Source: Pelagibacterium sp.
GTDB lineage: Bacteria; Pseudomonadota; Alphaproteobacteria; Rhizobiales; Devosiaceae
Direction of reading: 5' to 3'
Length of the DNA: 64,000 nucleotides
Assembly: GCA_002723255.1 (NCBI GenBank)
Contig: PBNW01000078.1
Span: 1 to 64,000, forward strand
Below the pieces are notes generated by a model that had not been told where the DNA came from, did no database searches, and saw only the letters and a list, made by a program, of their open reading frames with translations. This document shows positions 43,877 through 52,410 of the stretch, in pieces. Within the stretch, counting starts at the first letter, position 1. Every line of letters begins with the position of its first letter. Position numbers and translations under genes: made by a program.

Positions 43877-46057
43877 TCAGTCGGCGCCCTTTGCCAGGGT
43901 TCGTGGTGTCACGAAGCGCTTCTGGTAGAAGAACAGTCCGACGGCGACGGCGAGGCCGAACAGATCGGTGTACCAGGTGCCCTCGATCATCGAGAGCGCG
44001 GCGATGAGCAGCACGATGCGCAGAACGATGCCGATGGGCCCGAAATAATACCCCTGCACCGAGGCTGAGAGCAGATACATGCCGAGCAGGGCCGTCGCCA
44101 CCACGCGCGCGATGTCGATCCATTCGCCCTGCATGAGCAGTTCATGGCTGTAAAAGAACATGAACGGCACGATGAAGGCGGCCAGGCCGATCTTGAACGC
44201 TTCGACCGAAGTCTTCATGGGATCGGACCCCGACAGTCCCGCACCGGCATAGGCGGCCAGTGCCACGGGCGGGGTGATCGCCGACATCACAGCGTAATAG
44301 AAGACAAAGAAGTGGGCGACGAGCACCGGAATGCCCAGCTGGATGAGACCCGGTGCAACCACCGCGGCGGCCACAGCGTAAGCTGCAGTGGTGGGCATGC
44401 CCATGCCGAGAATGATCGAGATGCACATGGCAAAGAACAGCGCAACGAGCTGGTTCTGCTCGGCGATGCCAAGCAGCAGCGAGGAGAACCGCGCCCCGAC
44501 CCCGGTGAGGGCGATCACGCCGACGATAATTCCGGCAGCGGCACAGACCGCAACGAGCTGGATACTCATCTTGGCGCCGAGTTCGAGCGCCTTGAGCACG
44601 GCAGTGGGTCCCATGCGATAGGGCGTGAGCCAGGATACCACGGCTGCCGAAGCCATGGCGACGGTGCCGGCGCGGATCACCGAATAGCCGGCAAACAGAG
44701 TGTAGATGAGGATGATGATGGGCAGAAACAGGAAGATCTGCTTGGCCAGCACCCGGAACTTGGGCAACTCGGACTTGGGCAGACCCTTCATGCCGAGCTT
44801 TGTGGCCTGAATGTCGATCATGAAATAAACCGACACGAAATAGAGCAGGGCCGGGATGATCGCGGCGACGACGATCTCGGTATAGGGAATGCCGGTCACT
44901 TCGGCCATGATGAAGGCGCCGGCGCCCATGATCGGGGGCAGGATCTGGCCGCCCGAGGAGGCGGTGGCTTCGATGGCCGCCGCGCTCTTGGCCGGATAGC
45001 CGACCTTTTTCATCAGCGGAATGGTCAGCGAGCCCGTGGCCACCACGTTGCCGGCCGAGGTGCCGTTGATCATGCCCATCAGGCCCGAGGCGAACACGGC
45101 CACCTTGGCCGGGCCACCACGCAGATTGCCGGCCGCTGCAAAGGCGAAGTTGACGAAGTAGTCGCCGACCCTGGAGGCCTGCAGGAACGCGGCAAAGACG
45201 ATGAACAGGATGATGTAGGTCGAAGACACCGCAATCGGATCGCCCAGAATGCCCTGGTCGGTGAAGATGTAGGTGAAGAAGCGCTCGGCGGTGTAGCCGC
45301 GATGGGTGAGAAACCCTGGAAGCCAGGGGCCGACGAATGAATAGGCGATGAAAACGCCGGCAATGATGACCAGCGCCAGACCGGCCACGCGGCGGGTCAA
45401 TTCGAGAATCAGGATGACGCCGACCAGTGCCGCATAGAAATCGGCGGTCTGGGCCATGCCCGTGCCGGCCCGCAAACGAAGGGCGCCGACGTTGAAGATG
45501 ATATAGCCGAACATGGCGAGCGCGGCGATACCCAGCAGCCAGTCGGCGGGATGGACACGTTCGCGGTTGCGGTCGGAAAACAGCCAGCCGGCGGCGACCG
45601 CGGCAATCGTGCCGATCAGCAGCGGCAGGCCGTACGTGGTGAACACGAAGGCGTCGGGCAGGGGCGCAAAGCCGAACCAGCGGCCCGCCCAGGCGTAGCC
45701 GACCATGACGGCGCCATAGAGGACACCGGCAGCACCAACAGCGATCAGCCCCCATTCGATAGGGCTGCGGTTGCGGGCCACGACGGGTGCGTCGGGATTG
45801 AGGGTCAGCGCCGAATAGGTGAGAAAGCCGATGAACAGGCCGCCGGTCACATGGACCATGCGGTAGGTCCACGGTTCGAGCGGGGAGATGTTCATCACAT
45901 AAATGTGGAAGATCGTATAGGCGATGGCCATGATGGTGACCGCCAGACCCACCCTGCCTGCAAGGCTGCGCTGGTTGGTGGCGAGGGGCTCCTCGTCGGT
46001 CCCCTGTGCGATCATCGGACCGGCGTCGCTGGCCGGTGCGGCATTGTCCTGAGACAT
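43877..46057 (-). CDS. TRAP transporter, fused 4TM/12TM permease
   Basis: Secondary (Na+- or H+-driven) permease of the TRAP family with the small (Q) and large (M) subunits fused, the form that pairs with TAXI binding proteins. 726 residues with about 17-18 TM helices. Family blocks include GLMGMINGTSAGNVVATGSLTIPLMKKVGY, ASSGGQILPPIMGAGAF and LGMGMPTTAAYAVAAAVVAP. The start has GGGAGGAA upstream. The binding protein gene lies 132 bases upstream with a hairpin between. Confidence 0.94.
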   Translation of the reverse strand: MSQDNAAPASDAGPMIAQGTDEEPLATNQRSLAGRVGLAVTIMAIAYTIFHIYVMNISPLEPWTYRMVHVTGGLFIGFLTYSALTLNPDAPVVARNRSPIEWGLIAVGAAGVLYGAVMVGYAWAGRWFGFAPLPDAFVFTTYGLPLLIGTIAAVAAGWLFSDRNRERVHPADWLLGIAALAMFGYIIFNVGALRLRAGTGMAQTADFYAALVGVILILELTRRVAGLALVIIAGVFIAYSFVGPWLPGFLTHRGYTAERFFTYIFTDQGILGDPIAVSSTYIILFIVFAAFLQASRVGDYFVNFAFAAAGNLRGGPAKVAVFASGLMGMINGTSAGNVVATGSLTIPLMKKVGYPAKSAAAIEATASSGGQILPPIMGAGAFIMAEVTGIPYTEIVVAAIIPALLYFVSVYFMIDIQATKLGMKGLPKSELPKFRVLAKQIFLFLPIIILIYTLFAGYSVIRAGTVAMASAAVVSWLTPYRMGPTAVLKALELGAKMSIQLVAVCAAAGIIVGVIALTGVGARFSSLLLGIAEQNQLVALFFAMCISIILGMGMPTTAAYAVAAAVVAPGLIQLGIPVLVAHFFVFYYAVMSAITPPVALAAYAGAGLSGSDPMKTSVEAFKIGLAAFIVPFMFFYSHELLMQGEWIDIARVVATALLGMYLLSASVQGYYFGPIGIVLRIVLLIAALSMIEGTWYTDLFGLAVAVGLFFYQKRFVTPRTLAKGAD

Positions 46058-46133
46058 TGAACTTTCCTCCCGCGGGCTGCTGGTGCCCCGGACAGCGCAT
46101 GAGCATGCGCCGCAATTGGTTTTCCTGCAAACA

Positions 46134-46163
46134 GGCGGATGGCGGTAAAAACCGTCATCCGCC
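46134..46163 (-). promoter_or_regulatory. Intercistronic hairpin between TAXI and TRAP permease genes
   Basis: GGCGGATGGCGGT (46134-46146) pairs with ACCGTCATCCGCC (46151-46163), one mismatch, AAAA loop. There is no clear U-run, so it probably stabilises the binding-protein message and lowers permease expression, as in many transport operons. Confidence 0.6.
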
Positions 46164-46189
46164 GCGATTGCCTTTCAGAATGGCTGGCG

Positions 46190-47167
46190 TCAGCCGCGCA
46201 ACTCGTCAGGGATCTCGATGCCGACTTCATCAAAGTACCGCACGGCGCCCGGATGGAACGGCATGAAGGTATTCTTGTCGACATTGTCGATGATTGTTTC
46301 GGCGGCAGCCGAGTGGATCTGCACCATGCGCTCGGTGTTTTCCATCACCAGCTTGGTGATTTCGTACGCCAGGCTTTCAGGCATGGAATCGCTTGCGATG
46401 GCAAAGTTCCACATGGCGACCGTCGGGCTTTCGTCGGGGAAGCCTTCATAGAGACCGCCCGGAGCGTCGAACGCGGCCATTTCAGGCATTTGCGTAAGAA
46501 TCTGGCCACGCTGTTCTTCGGTGAAGCCGAAAATCCTGACGTCGTTCTCGGCAGCGATCTGAGCGAAGGCTGCAATCGGCACGCCGGCGGCGAACGCAAA
46601 GGCGTCGATCAGGCCGTCCTTGACCTGGCTGACAGCGTCATTGGCGCCCGAATAGGAAATCTCGGGCGAGACGCCCAGGATCTCGAAATAGCGGGGCCAG
46701 TAAGTGGCAGCCGTACCGCCGGCAGGACCGACAGAAACGCGCTTGCCGTCAAAATCGGCAACCGATTCGATGCCCGAGGAGGCCAGCGTCACGACCTGGA
46801 AGGGGGTCTGATACATCGGGAACAGGGCGCGCAGGCTCTTGTGCTCGACGCCGGGTGCGAGTTCTGAAACGCCGGTCCAGGCTTCATATGCCGGGCCCAT
46901 GGTGACAAGGCCCATCAGGTGGTCACCGGTTTCGACAAGTGTCGAGTTCTGTACCGGGCCGCCGGTCACTTCGCCCGAAGCGTTGACGCCGAGTTCCTGA
47001 GTGATCAGGCCGCCGAGGCCGGTGCCATAGATGAAGTAGGTGCCGCCCTGGCTGGCAGTGCCGATGGTCATGCTCGAGGGCCAATCGGACCGGTCATCCT
47101 GGGCAATGGCCGGAGATGCGGCGAGCAGGGTCGCTGCCGCAAAAGCGGCAAGAGTGGTAAAACGCAT
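46190..47167 (-). CDS. TAXI-family TRAP substrate-binding protein
   Basis: Periplasmic binding protein of 325 residues with signal peptide (to about SPAIA, residue 22). TAXI features are IGTASQGGTYFIYGTGLGGLI and SVGPAGGTAATYWPRYFEILG. The ligand is unknown; TAXI proteins bind small dicarboxylates or related acids. It precedes the fused permease and is probably controlled by the DctBD-like pair encoded upstream on the same strand. Confidence 0.93.
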   Translation of the reverse strand: MRFTTLAAFAAATLLAASPAIAQDDRSDWPSSMTIGTASQGGTYFIYGTGLGGLITQELGVNASGEVTGGPVQNSTLVETGDHLMGLVTMGPAYEAWTGVSELAPGVEHKSLRALFPMYQTPFQVVTLASSGIESVADFDGKRVSVGPAGGTAATYWPRYFEILGVSPEISYSGANDAVSQVKDGLIDAFAFAAGVPIAAFAQIAAENDVRIFGFTEEQRGQILTQMPEMAAFDAPGGLYEGFPDESPTVAMWNFAIASDSMPESLAYEITKLVMENTERMVQIHSAAAETIIDNVDKNTFMPFHPGAVRYFDEVGIEIPDELRG

Positions 47168-47275
47168 TGCGTTCCTCCCGTGGGTTTACCTCTTTGGGTT
47201 CATTCCTGACCGGGCGCGTAACGTCCTCCGCATCGCCCGGCGGTGGCCCATGAGGGGCGCAATGGCCGGCGCGGC

Positions 47276-47298
47276 GCAAGCGGATCGAGACCGCTTGC
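47276..47298. promoter_or_regulatory. 8-bp inverted repeat upstream of TAXI gene
   Basis: GCAAGCGG and CCGCTTGC are perfect complements around a 7-base spacer, about 110 bases before the TAXI start. It could be a regulator site. A T-run lies only on the plus-strand side (47303-47309), where no gene needs ending, so a terminator is less likely. Confidence 0.45.
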
Positions 47299-47390
47299 CA
47301 TAGTTTTTTCATATTTTTGGAGGTGCGTGGGTGGAAACGGTAACATCGGCCCCATCCGGTGTGTGGATTCCCCCACAAGCGCACCCGAAT

Positions 47391-48758
47391 TCAGTCGGCC
47401 TCGGCCTCGCTGGGCAGATAACGGCTGCGCTCCAGCCCGTATTTCTGCATCTTTTCGTAAAGCGATTTGCGCGACAGCCCGAGCGATTCATAGACCGGCT
47501 TGAGGCTGCCCGCATGGGCGATCAGCGCGCTTTCTATGACGCCGCGCTCGAAATCGGCGACCCGCTCGGCCAGCCGGGAGTCGCCTTCCACCGCGCCATT
47601 GTGGCTGACCGTTTCAATGAACGGCAGGCCAAGATCGAGGATGTAGCGGTCGGCCGCATTGCGCAGTTCGCGCACATTGCCGGGCCAGTGGCGTTCGCTG
47701 AGTGCTGTCAGGACCTGCGGCGGCACGGTGGTCGGCTCGCGCCGGTAGCGGGCTGCCGCTTCGGTCAGAAGCTGCAGGAAGAGCAGGGGAATATCCTCGC
47801 GCCGCTCCGACAGCGGAGGAATTTCCAGCGTTATGACATTGAGCCGGTAAAGCAGGTCGGCCCGGAACGTTCCTTCCGCCACATTGGCTTCGAGCGGGGT
47901 TTTCGAGGTTGCGACAAACCGCACATCGAGCGGCAGGCCATCATTTGAGCCCAGCCGGGTTATGGTGCGCTCCTGGATGACGCGGAGCAGCTTGCCCTGG
48001 ACGTCCATGGGCATCGAGCCGATCTCGTCGAGCAGGATGGTGCCGCCCTGCGCCAGTTCGAACTTGCCGAACCGGGCCCGCATGGCGCCTGGAAAGGCGC
48101 CGACTTCGTGGCCGAACAGTTCGCTCTCGATCAGATTGGCGGGCAGCGCGGCGCAGTTGATCGCGACGTAGGGCTTGCTCGAGCGGTGGGAGAGATCGTG
48201 CAGGGCACGGGCCGTCACCTCCTTGCCCGATCCCGTATCGCCGACGATCAACACGTCGGTGTCGGTCGGGCCGATGGTTCGCAGCTTGCGGCGCAACTCC
48301 ACCATGGGGTTGGAGCGGCCCAAAAGCCGCTGTTCGAGATCATCGCTCTGGCCGGCTGCAGCGCGAAGGACCCGGTTTTCCAACACCAGCTTGCGGTATT
48401 CGAGGGCGCGGGCGGCGATCTCGGCCAACTGGCTGGTCACGAACGGCTTTTCGATGAAATCATAGGCGCCTTCGCGCATGGCGCGGACTGCCAGTTGGAC
48501 GTCGCCATGGCCGGTGATCAGGATCACCGGTATGTCGCGGTCGAGTTCGTGCAGCCTGTTCATCAATGTCAGGCCGTCCGGGCCCGGCATGCGGATATCG
48601 GTGATGACGATGCCTTTAAAGCCAAACCCGGCGAAATGGGTGGCCTGTTCGGCCGAAGCGAAATCGATGACCTCGAAGCCGGCCAGTTCCAGGGCCTGGG
48701 CGGTCGAATGACGCAATTCGTTTTCGTCGTCGACGAGGATGATCTTTGCGCCGCTCAT
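47391..48758 (-). CDS. DctD-type sigma-54 response regulator (GAFPGA variant)
   Basis: 455 residues: receiver domain (1-120, phospho-Asp54, Lys104), AAA+ domain with Walker A GDTGSGKE (173-180) and Walker B ILLDE (241-245), and a C-terminal Fis-type HTH (about 428-450). Position 223 in the sigma-54 contact loop is Pro (GAFPGA) where most activators have Thr. It forms a four-base overlap with the kinase gene and lies upstream of the TAXI-TRAP genes, its likely targets. It could instead act through a non-sigma-54 mechanism. Confidence 0.92.
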   Translation of the reverse strand: MSGAKIILVDDENELRHSTAQALELAGFEVIDFASAEQATHFAGFGFKGIVITDIRMPGPDGLTLMNRLHELDRDIPVILITGHGDVQLAVRAMREGAYDFIEKPFVTSQLAEIAARALEYRKLVLENRVLRAAAGQSDDLEQRLLGRSNPMVELRRKLRTIGPTDTDVLIVGDTGSGKEVTARALHDLSHRSSKPYVAINCAALPANLIESELFGHEVGAFPGAMRARFGKFELAQGGTILLDEIGSMPMDVQGKLLRVIQERTITRLGSNDGLPLDVRFVATSKTPLEANVAEGTFRADLLYRLNVITLEIPPLSERREDIPLLFLQLLTEAAARYRREPTTVPPQVLTALSERHWPGNVRELRNAADRYILDLGLPFIETVSHNGAVEGDSRLAERVADFERGVIESALIAHAGSLKPVYESLGLSRKSLYEKMQKYGLERSRYLPSEAEAD

Positions 48759-50623
48759 TGTGCGGCCTCGGCAAACCCCGATTGGATGCTTTGGAGTTCG
48801 ATGGTGAACAATGCGCCGCCTTCGGGATGGTTTTCCACGCGCAATTCGCCTCCGAAGTCCTTGATGATGTTGTAGGAAATCGAAAGCCCGAGCCCCAGCC
48901 CCTTGCCGACTCCCTTGGTGGAAAAGAACGGGTCGAAGATCCGCTCGGCAAGGCTCGAAGCGATGCCCGGCCCGTGGTCGCGGATCGCGACGGCGACCCG
49001 GTTTTCCTCTCGCCGCGCAGTCAGTTCAATGCGGCGGTCGGTTCCGGTTTCGGCGGCGTCGATGGCATTGGTGAGAATGTTGACCAGAACCTGCTGGAGG
49101 CGAACCGGACCGCCAATGACCGTCAGCGGTTCTTGTTCGATGTCGACGATCAGGTCCACGCCAGTCGATTTCACCCGCCAGTTTATCAGTTCGATCGTAT
49201 CGCCGATCACCAGATCGAGCGGCACATTTGTCAGCTTTTGCTTGGGCTTGCGGGCGAAATTGCGCAGGTGGCCCGAGATGGAATTCATGCGGTCGATCAG
49301 CCCCGAAATGCGCCCCACATTGGCGCGCGCGTCTTCGATCCGTCCACGATCGATCAGGACCAGCGCGTTGTCGGCATAGTTGCGGGCGGCCGAGAGCGGC
49401 TGGTTGAATTCGTGCGACAGGGCGGCCGACATCTGACCCAGAGCGGCGAGTTTGCCAGCCTGAATCAGGTCCGATTGGGTCTTGCGCAACATCTGTTCGG
49501 TCACCCGGCGCTCGGCCACTTCTTCTTCGAGCTTGATATTGACGCTGGCGAGTTCGGCCGTGCGCTCGGTGACGCGGCGCTCGAGCATTTCCTTGGCCTC
49601 GCGTTGCAGGTGCATGCGCTCGCGCAAGCGGGCCCGTCGCTGGGCGTAGATTGCACCGGCCAATGTGCCCAGCGCGATGGCGAGGAGGGCGATGATGGTG
49701 GTCGTGAGCGCCTGGGCACGGGCCGAGGCGGTGTCGAGCATGACGCTGACCGTCCAGTCGGCCTCGGGCATGGATTCGGAGACCACAAGATATTCGCTGG
49801 CCGTCGCCTCGCGCTCGATGCTGAGCAGGCGATGGCGCGCGTCTCCGGTTTCGCGGAACGGCAGCTCGACGAGTTCGGCGTTGGCATAGCGCCGGGTTTC
49901 GGCGGTGCGGGCTAACCGGTCGGCGGTCAGCGGCAGCATGGAATTGTAGAGCAGGTCGGCCCGACTCGACATGAAGATGATGCCCTCGGGGTCGGTCACC
50001 ACGATGAGATAGTCGCCGCCGCGCCAGGTCTCTTCGATCGAATCGACGTCAACCTTGACCGCCACGACACCCTTGAACTGGCCATCGACCAGAACCGGTG
50101 CGCCGAAATAATAGCCGCGCTTGAACGATGTGGTGCCAAGAGCAAAGAAGCGGCCTTCGCCCCCTTCGATTGCGTCGTAGAAATAGGGGCGATACTGGAA
50201 ATTCTCGCCCACGAAAGGCGTATCGCTGTCGTAATTGGAGGCGACGATTGTCGTTCCGTCTTCGCCCATCACGTAGATGTCGGAGGATTCGAACTGGGTA
50301 TTGATCTGCTTGAGATAGGTGTTGACGTCGGCAACGAGGTCCTGATTGCCGGGATCGGCGAGCACGGCCTTGATGTCATCAAAATCGGCAATAACCCTGG
50401 GCAGGCTTTCGTAGCGCTCCATGTGGCCACGCAACACGGCGACCGCGAGACGCAGGGTGTTGTTGCCGCGCGCATTGGCTTCGTCGAAATAGAGCCGGTT
50501 GGCGTAGCCGCTGCCCCACAAGGCCACCGCCGCCATGGCGAACACGGCAAAGCCAGCCGCCGCAATCCAGCGGCGTGGCATTGGCCGGTGAAGCGGCGCG
50601 CTTATGGTTTGAGCAAGGGTCAT
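48755..50623 (-). CDS. DctB-type sensor histidine kinase
   Basis: 622-residue membrane kinase: TM1 (about 18-38), a large periplasmic double-Cache region (to about 295) resembling C4-dicarboxylate sensors, TM2 (about 303-325), coiled coil, HisKA with the H-box LSHEFNQPLSAARNYADNAL, and a HATPase with N-box NILTNAIDAA and GLGLGLSISYNIIKDFGG. It probably senses the substrate or a related acid outside and phosphorylates the overlapping response regulator. It is divergent from the TraB-like gene. Confidence 0.93.
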   Translation of the reverse strand: MTLAQTISAPLHRPMPRRWIAAAGFAVFAMAAVALWGSGYANRLYFDEANARGNNTLRLAVAVLRGHMERYESLPRVIADFDDIKAVLADPGNQDLVADVNTYLKQINTQFESSDIYVMGEDGTTIVASNYDSDTPFVGENFQYRPYFYDAIEGGEGRFFALGTTSFKRGYYFGAPVLVDGQFKGVVAVKVDVDSIEETWRGGDYLIVVTDPEGIIFMSSRADLLYNSMLPLTADRLARTAETRRYANAELVELPFRETGDARHRLLSIEREATASEYLVVSESMPEADWTVSVMLDTASARAQALTTTIIALLAIALGTLAGAIYAQRRARLRERMHLQREAKEMLERRVTERTAELASVNIKLEEEVAERRVTEQMLRKTQSDLIQAGKLAALGQMSAALSHEFNQPLSAARNYADNALVLIDRGRIEDARANVGRISGLIDRMNSISGHLRNFARKPKQKLTNVPLDLVIGDTIELINWRVKSTGVDLIVDIEQEPLTVIGGPVRLQQVLVNILTNAIDAAETGTDRRIELTARREENRVAVAIRDHGPGIASSLAERIFDPFFSTKGVGKGLGLGLSISYNIIKDFGGELRVENHPEGGALFTIELQSIQSGFAEAAQ

Positions 50624-50716
50624 GGCGCCATAGTAATGGCGAGATGAACTTTTCGAAACAATTTCTTGGACTGGGGGTTCTCCCCATTCCGCTTATCGAC
50701 TTGAAAGGTTGAACTT

Positions 50717-51595
50717 ATGGCGTTTGGACGATGGACACGAAGGATTGCGGCTGGACTGTTGTTTGGAACAATGGCCGGCCCGCTTGCCGCCCAAACGCCC
50801 GAGCCACCGATCTGGGTTATCGAGGACGACAATTCGACCGTCTATATGATTGGCACCGTGCACATGATGCGCGACGGCGTGGATTGGGAAAGCCCGCAAC
50901 TGGCCGACATTCTCGATGCGGCCGACAACGTCTGGCTCGAACTCGCCAGTTTCGAACCTCCGGAAAACCTGTTCGGGCTCATAATGGAATCGGGCATGTC
51001 GCCTGACCGTCCGCTGTCTTCATTGCTTGATGACGAGGAAATGGCAGGGCTTGAAACCATTCTCGATGAGCATGGGGTGCCGCTCGACAGTTTCGATGAC
51101 TTGCGCCCCTGGTACGCCTATTTGCAGATTTCGAGCCTGATGCTGGTCGATGCCGGGTTCGATCCGCAGGGCGGCATCGACATGCACATCAAGGACCGGG
51201 CCGACCGGATGGGCATTCCAGTGATGGGGTTTGAAACCTTCGAGCAACAGTTCGAAACGCTTTCGGGCATGGACGAGTCCGTGCAACTGGACGTGCTGCG
51301 CCAGACCATAATCGAATATGAGGAAGCCAAGATCAGTCTGGTCGATGAACTGGAAAGCTGGATCGACGGCGATCTTTCCACTCTGGAGAGGGAAACTGCC
51401 GAAATCGCCGAGGAACTCGAAGGGTTCTACGATGTGCTGTTTACCGAGCGCAATCTCGGTTTTGCCGATGGTATCGAGGACATTCTCTCGGGCAAGGGGA
51501 CATCTTTGGTGGCCGTCGGGCTGGGCCACTATGTCGGCCCGGATTCCATTCCCGAAATTCTGGAAGAACGCGGCTATACGGTCGAGCGGCGCTAG
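50717..51595 (+). CDS. TraB/GumN-family exported protein
   Basis: 292 residues with a signal peptide (to about AAQ, residue 26) and the TraB/GumN motif VYMIGTVHMM followed by WLELASFEP; the C-terminal VAVGLGHYVGPDSIPEILEERGY is the second family block. Related proteins include Tiki-type metalloproteases, which use GxxH and E residues like those seen here. The role in bacteria is unknown. Its stop overlaps the gluconokinase stop on the other strand by four bases. Confidence 0.88.
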   Translation: MAFGRWTRRIAAGLLFGTMAGPLAAQTPEPPIWVIEDDNSTVYMIGTVHMMRDGVDWESPQLADILDAADNVWLELASFEPPENLFGLIMESGMSPDRPLSSLLDDEEMAGLETILDEHGVPLDSFDDLRPWYAYLQISSLMLVDAGFDPQGGIDMHIKDRADRMGIPVMGFETFEQQFETLSGMDESVQLDVLRQTIIEYEEAKISLVDELESWIDGDLSTLERETAEIAEELEGFYDVLFTERNLGFADGIEDILSGKGTSLVAVGLGHYVGPDSIPEILEERGYTVERR

Positions 51596-52113
51596 CCGAG
51601 TGCCGCAGCCGCTTCGTCGACGATCTCTTTGATCGACAGTGCCACGTCGATGGTTATGCCGTGCTCGTCGGGTCCGAACGGCTCGAGGGTCGCGAACTGG
51701 CTGTCGAGCAGGGCCGATGGCATGAAATGGCCCGGACGGTTGGCCTGGCGCTCGGCAATGACCGATTTGTCCCCATGCAGCAGCACGAAGGCGATCGGTT
51801 CCTCGGCCCGGTTTGTGAGGCAATCGCGATAGGACCGGCGCAGGGCCGAGCATGCGCAGACAACCCGCCCATTGGTGTCGGCGGTGTTGCGCATGGCGTC
51901 GGCAACGATCTCCAGCCACGGCCAGCGGTCTGAATCCTCGAGCGGGGTGCCGCCGCGCATCTTTTCGACATTGGCGCGCGGATGGAGATTGTCGGCGTCG
52001 ATAAAGGGCACATCCAGCCGTTCGGCCAGCTCCTCCCCGATTGTCGACTTTCCGGCGCCCGAAACGCCCATGACGACGATGAGACGGGGTTTGCTGGAGG
52101 CAGGTGACGGCAT
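51592..52113 (-). CDS. gntK: Gluconokinase, thermoresistant (GntK) type
   Basis: 173-residue P-loop kinase phosphorylating gluconate to 6-phosphogluconate. Motifs are VMGVSGAGKST (Walker A), DADNLHPRANVEKM and CSALRRSYRD. The ATG at 52113 has a weak ribosome-binding site; a further upstream in-frame ATG (52197) would place a LacI-type palindrome inside the coding region. It is divergent from gnd, whose product uses its 6-phosphogluconate. Confidence 0.92.
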   Translation of the reverse strand: MPSPASSKPRLIVVMGVSGAGKSTIGEELAERLDVPFIDADNLHPRANVEKMRGGTPLEDSDRWPWLEIVADAMRNTADTNGRVVCACSALRRSYRDCLTNRAEEPIAFVLLHGDKSVIAERQANRPGHFMPSALLDSQFATLEPFGPDEHGITIDVALSIKEIVDEAAAALG

Positions 52114-52169
52114 GGCGATCCGGGTGTTGCTTGATGAGGTTTTCTTACCTGCCACGGTCCCGCCCGCGC

Positions 52170-52183
52170 TGCAATCGGTTGCA
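52170..52183. promoter_or_regulatory. LacI/GntR-type operator between gntK and gnd
   Basis: TGCAATCGGTTGCA fits the LacI-family palindrome (TGnAAnCGnTTnCA form), with one mismatched pair. It lies 57 bases upstream of the gntK start in the divergent intergenic region. The regulator gene is not in this window. Confidence 0.6.
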
Positions 52184-52329
52184 AGCCATTGATGCATCGG
52201 AGTGACAGCAGGGCGCGATGATGCACGCCGGAGGTTCGGCACAACTTGCCCCGGCTCCCGTCGAGGGCTAGAGACAAGGACTATAGAACTGGAACCAGGG
52301 GTCGCCCAACCGATGGACACGGCGTTCCA

Positions 52330-52388
52330 GGTCCTTATTTGGTCGCGCGGTCGAAGCGGAAAAGTCTGCAGCTTTTCCTGACCGCACA
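52330..52388 (+). repeat. Palindromic repeat, R-family copy 6 (short form) in gnd leader
   Basis: GTCGCGCGGTCGAAGCGGAA with inner GGAAAAG/CTTTTCC and outer GCGGTC/GACCGC arms. It has the same architecture as the rpsD-leader copy and ends about 25 bases before the gnd start. Confidence 0.6.
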
Positions 52389-52410
52389 CGAAAGTTGAGA
52401 GGCTTTGTGC

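Noticed and set aside
43656-44123. Upstream extension of the hypothetical gene at 43338
   Set aside because: Overlaps the TRAP terminator and the TRAP gene end in another frame; Arg-rich shadow sequence.
47299-47310. Plus-strand terminator formed by the 47276-47298 inverted repeat and the T-run
   Set aside because: No plus-strand gene lies upstream, so there is nothing to terminate; an operator or chance is likelier.
47168-47390. Sigma-54 promoter upstream of the TAXI gene
   Set aside because: No TGGCAC-N5-TTGC match; the best GG-N10-GC spacing found by eye lacks the surrounding consensus.
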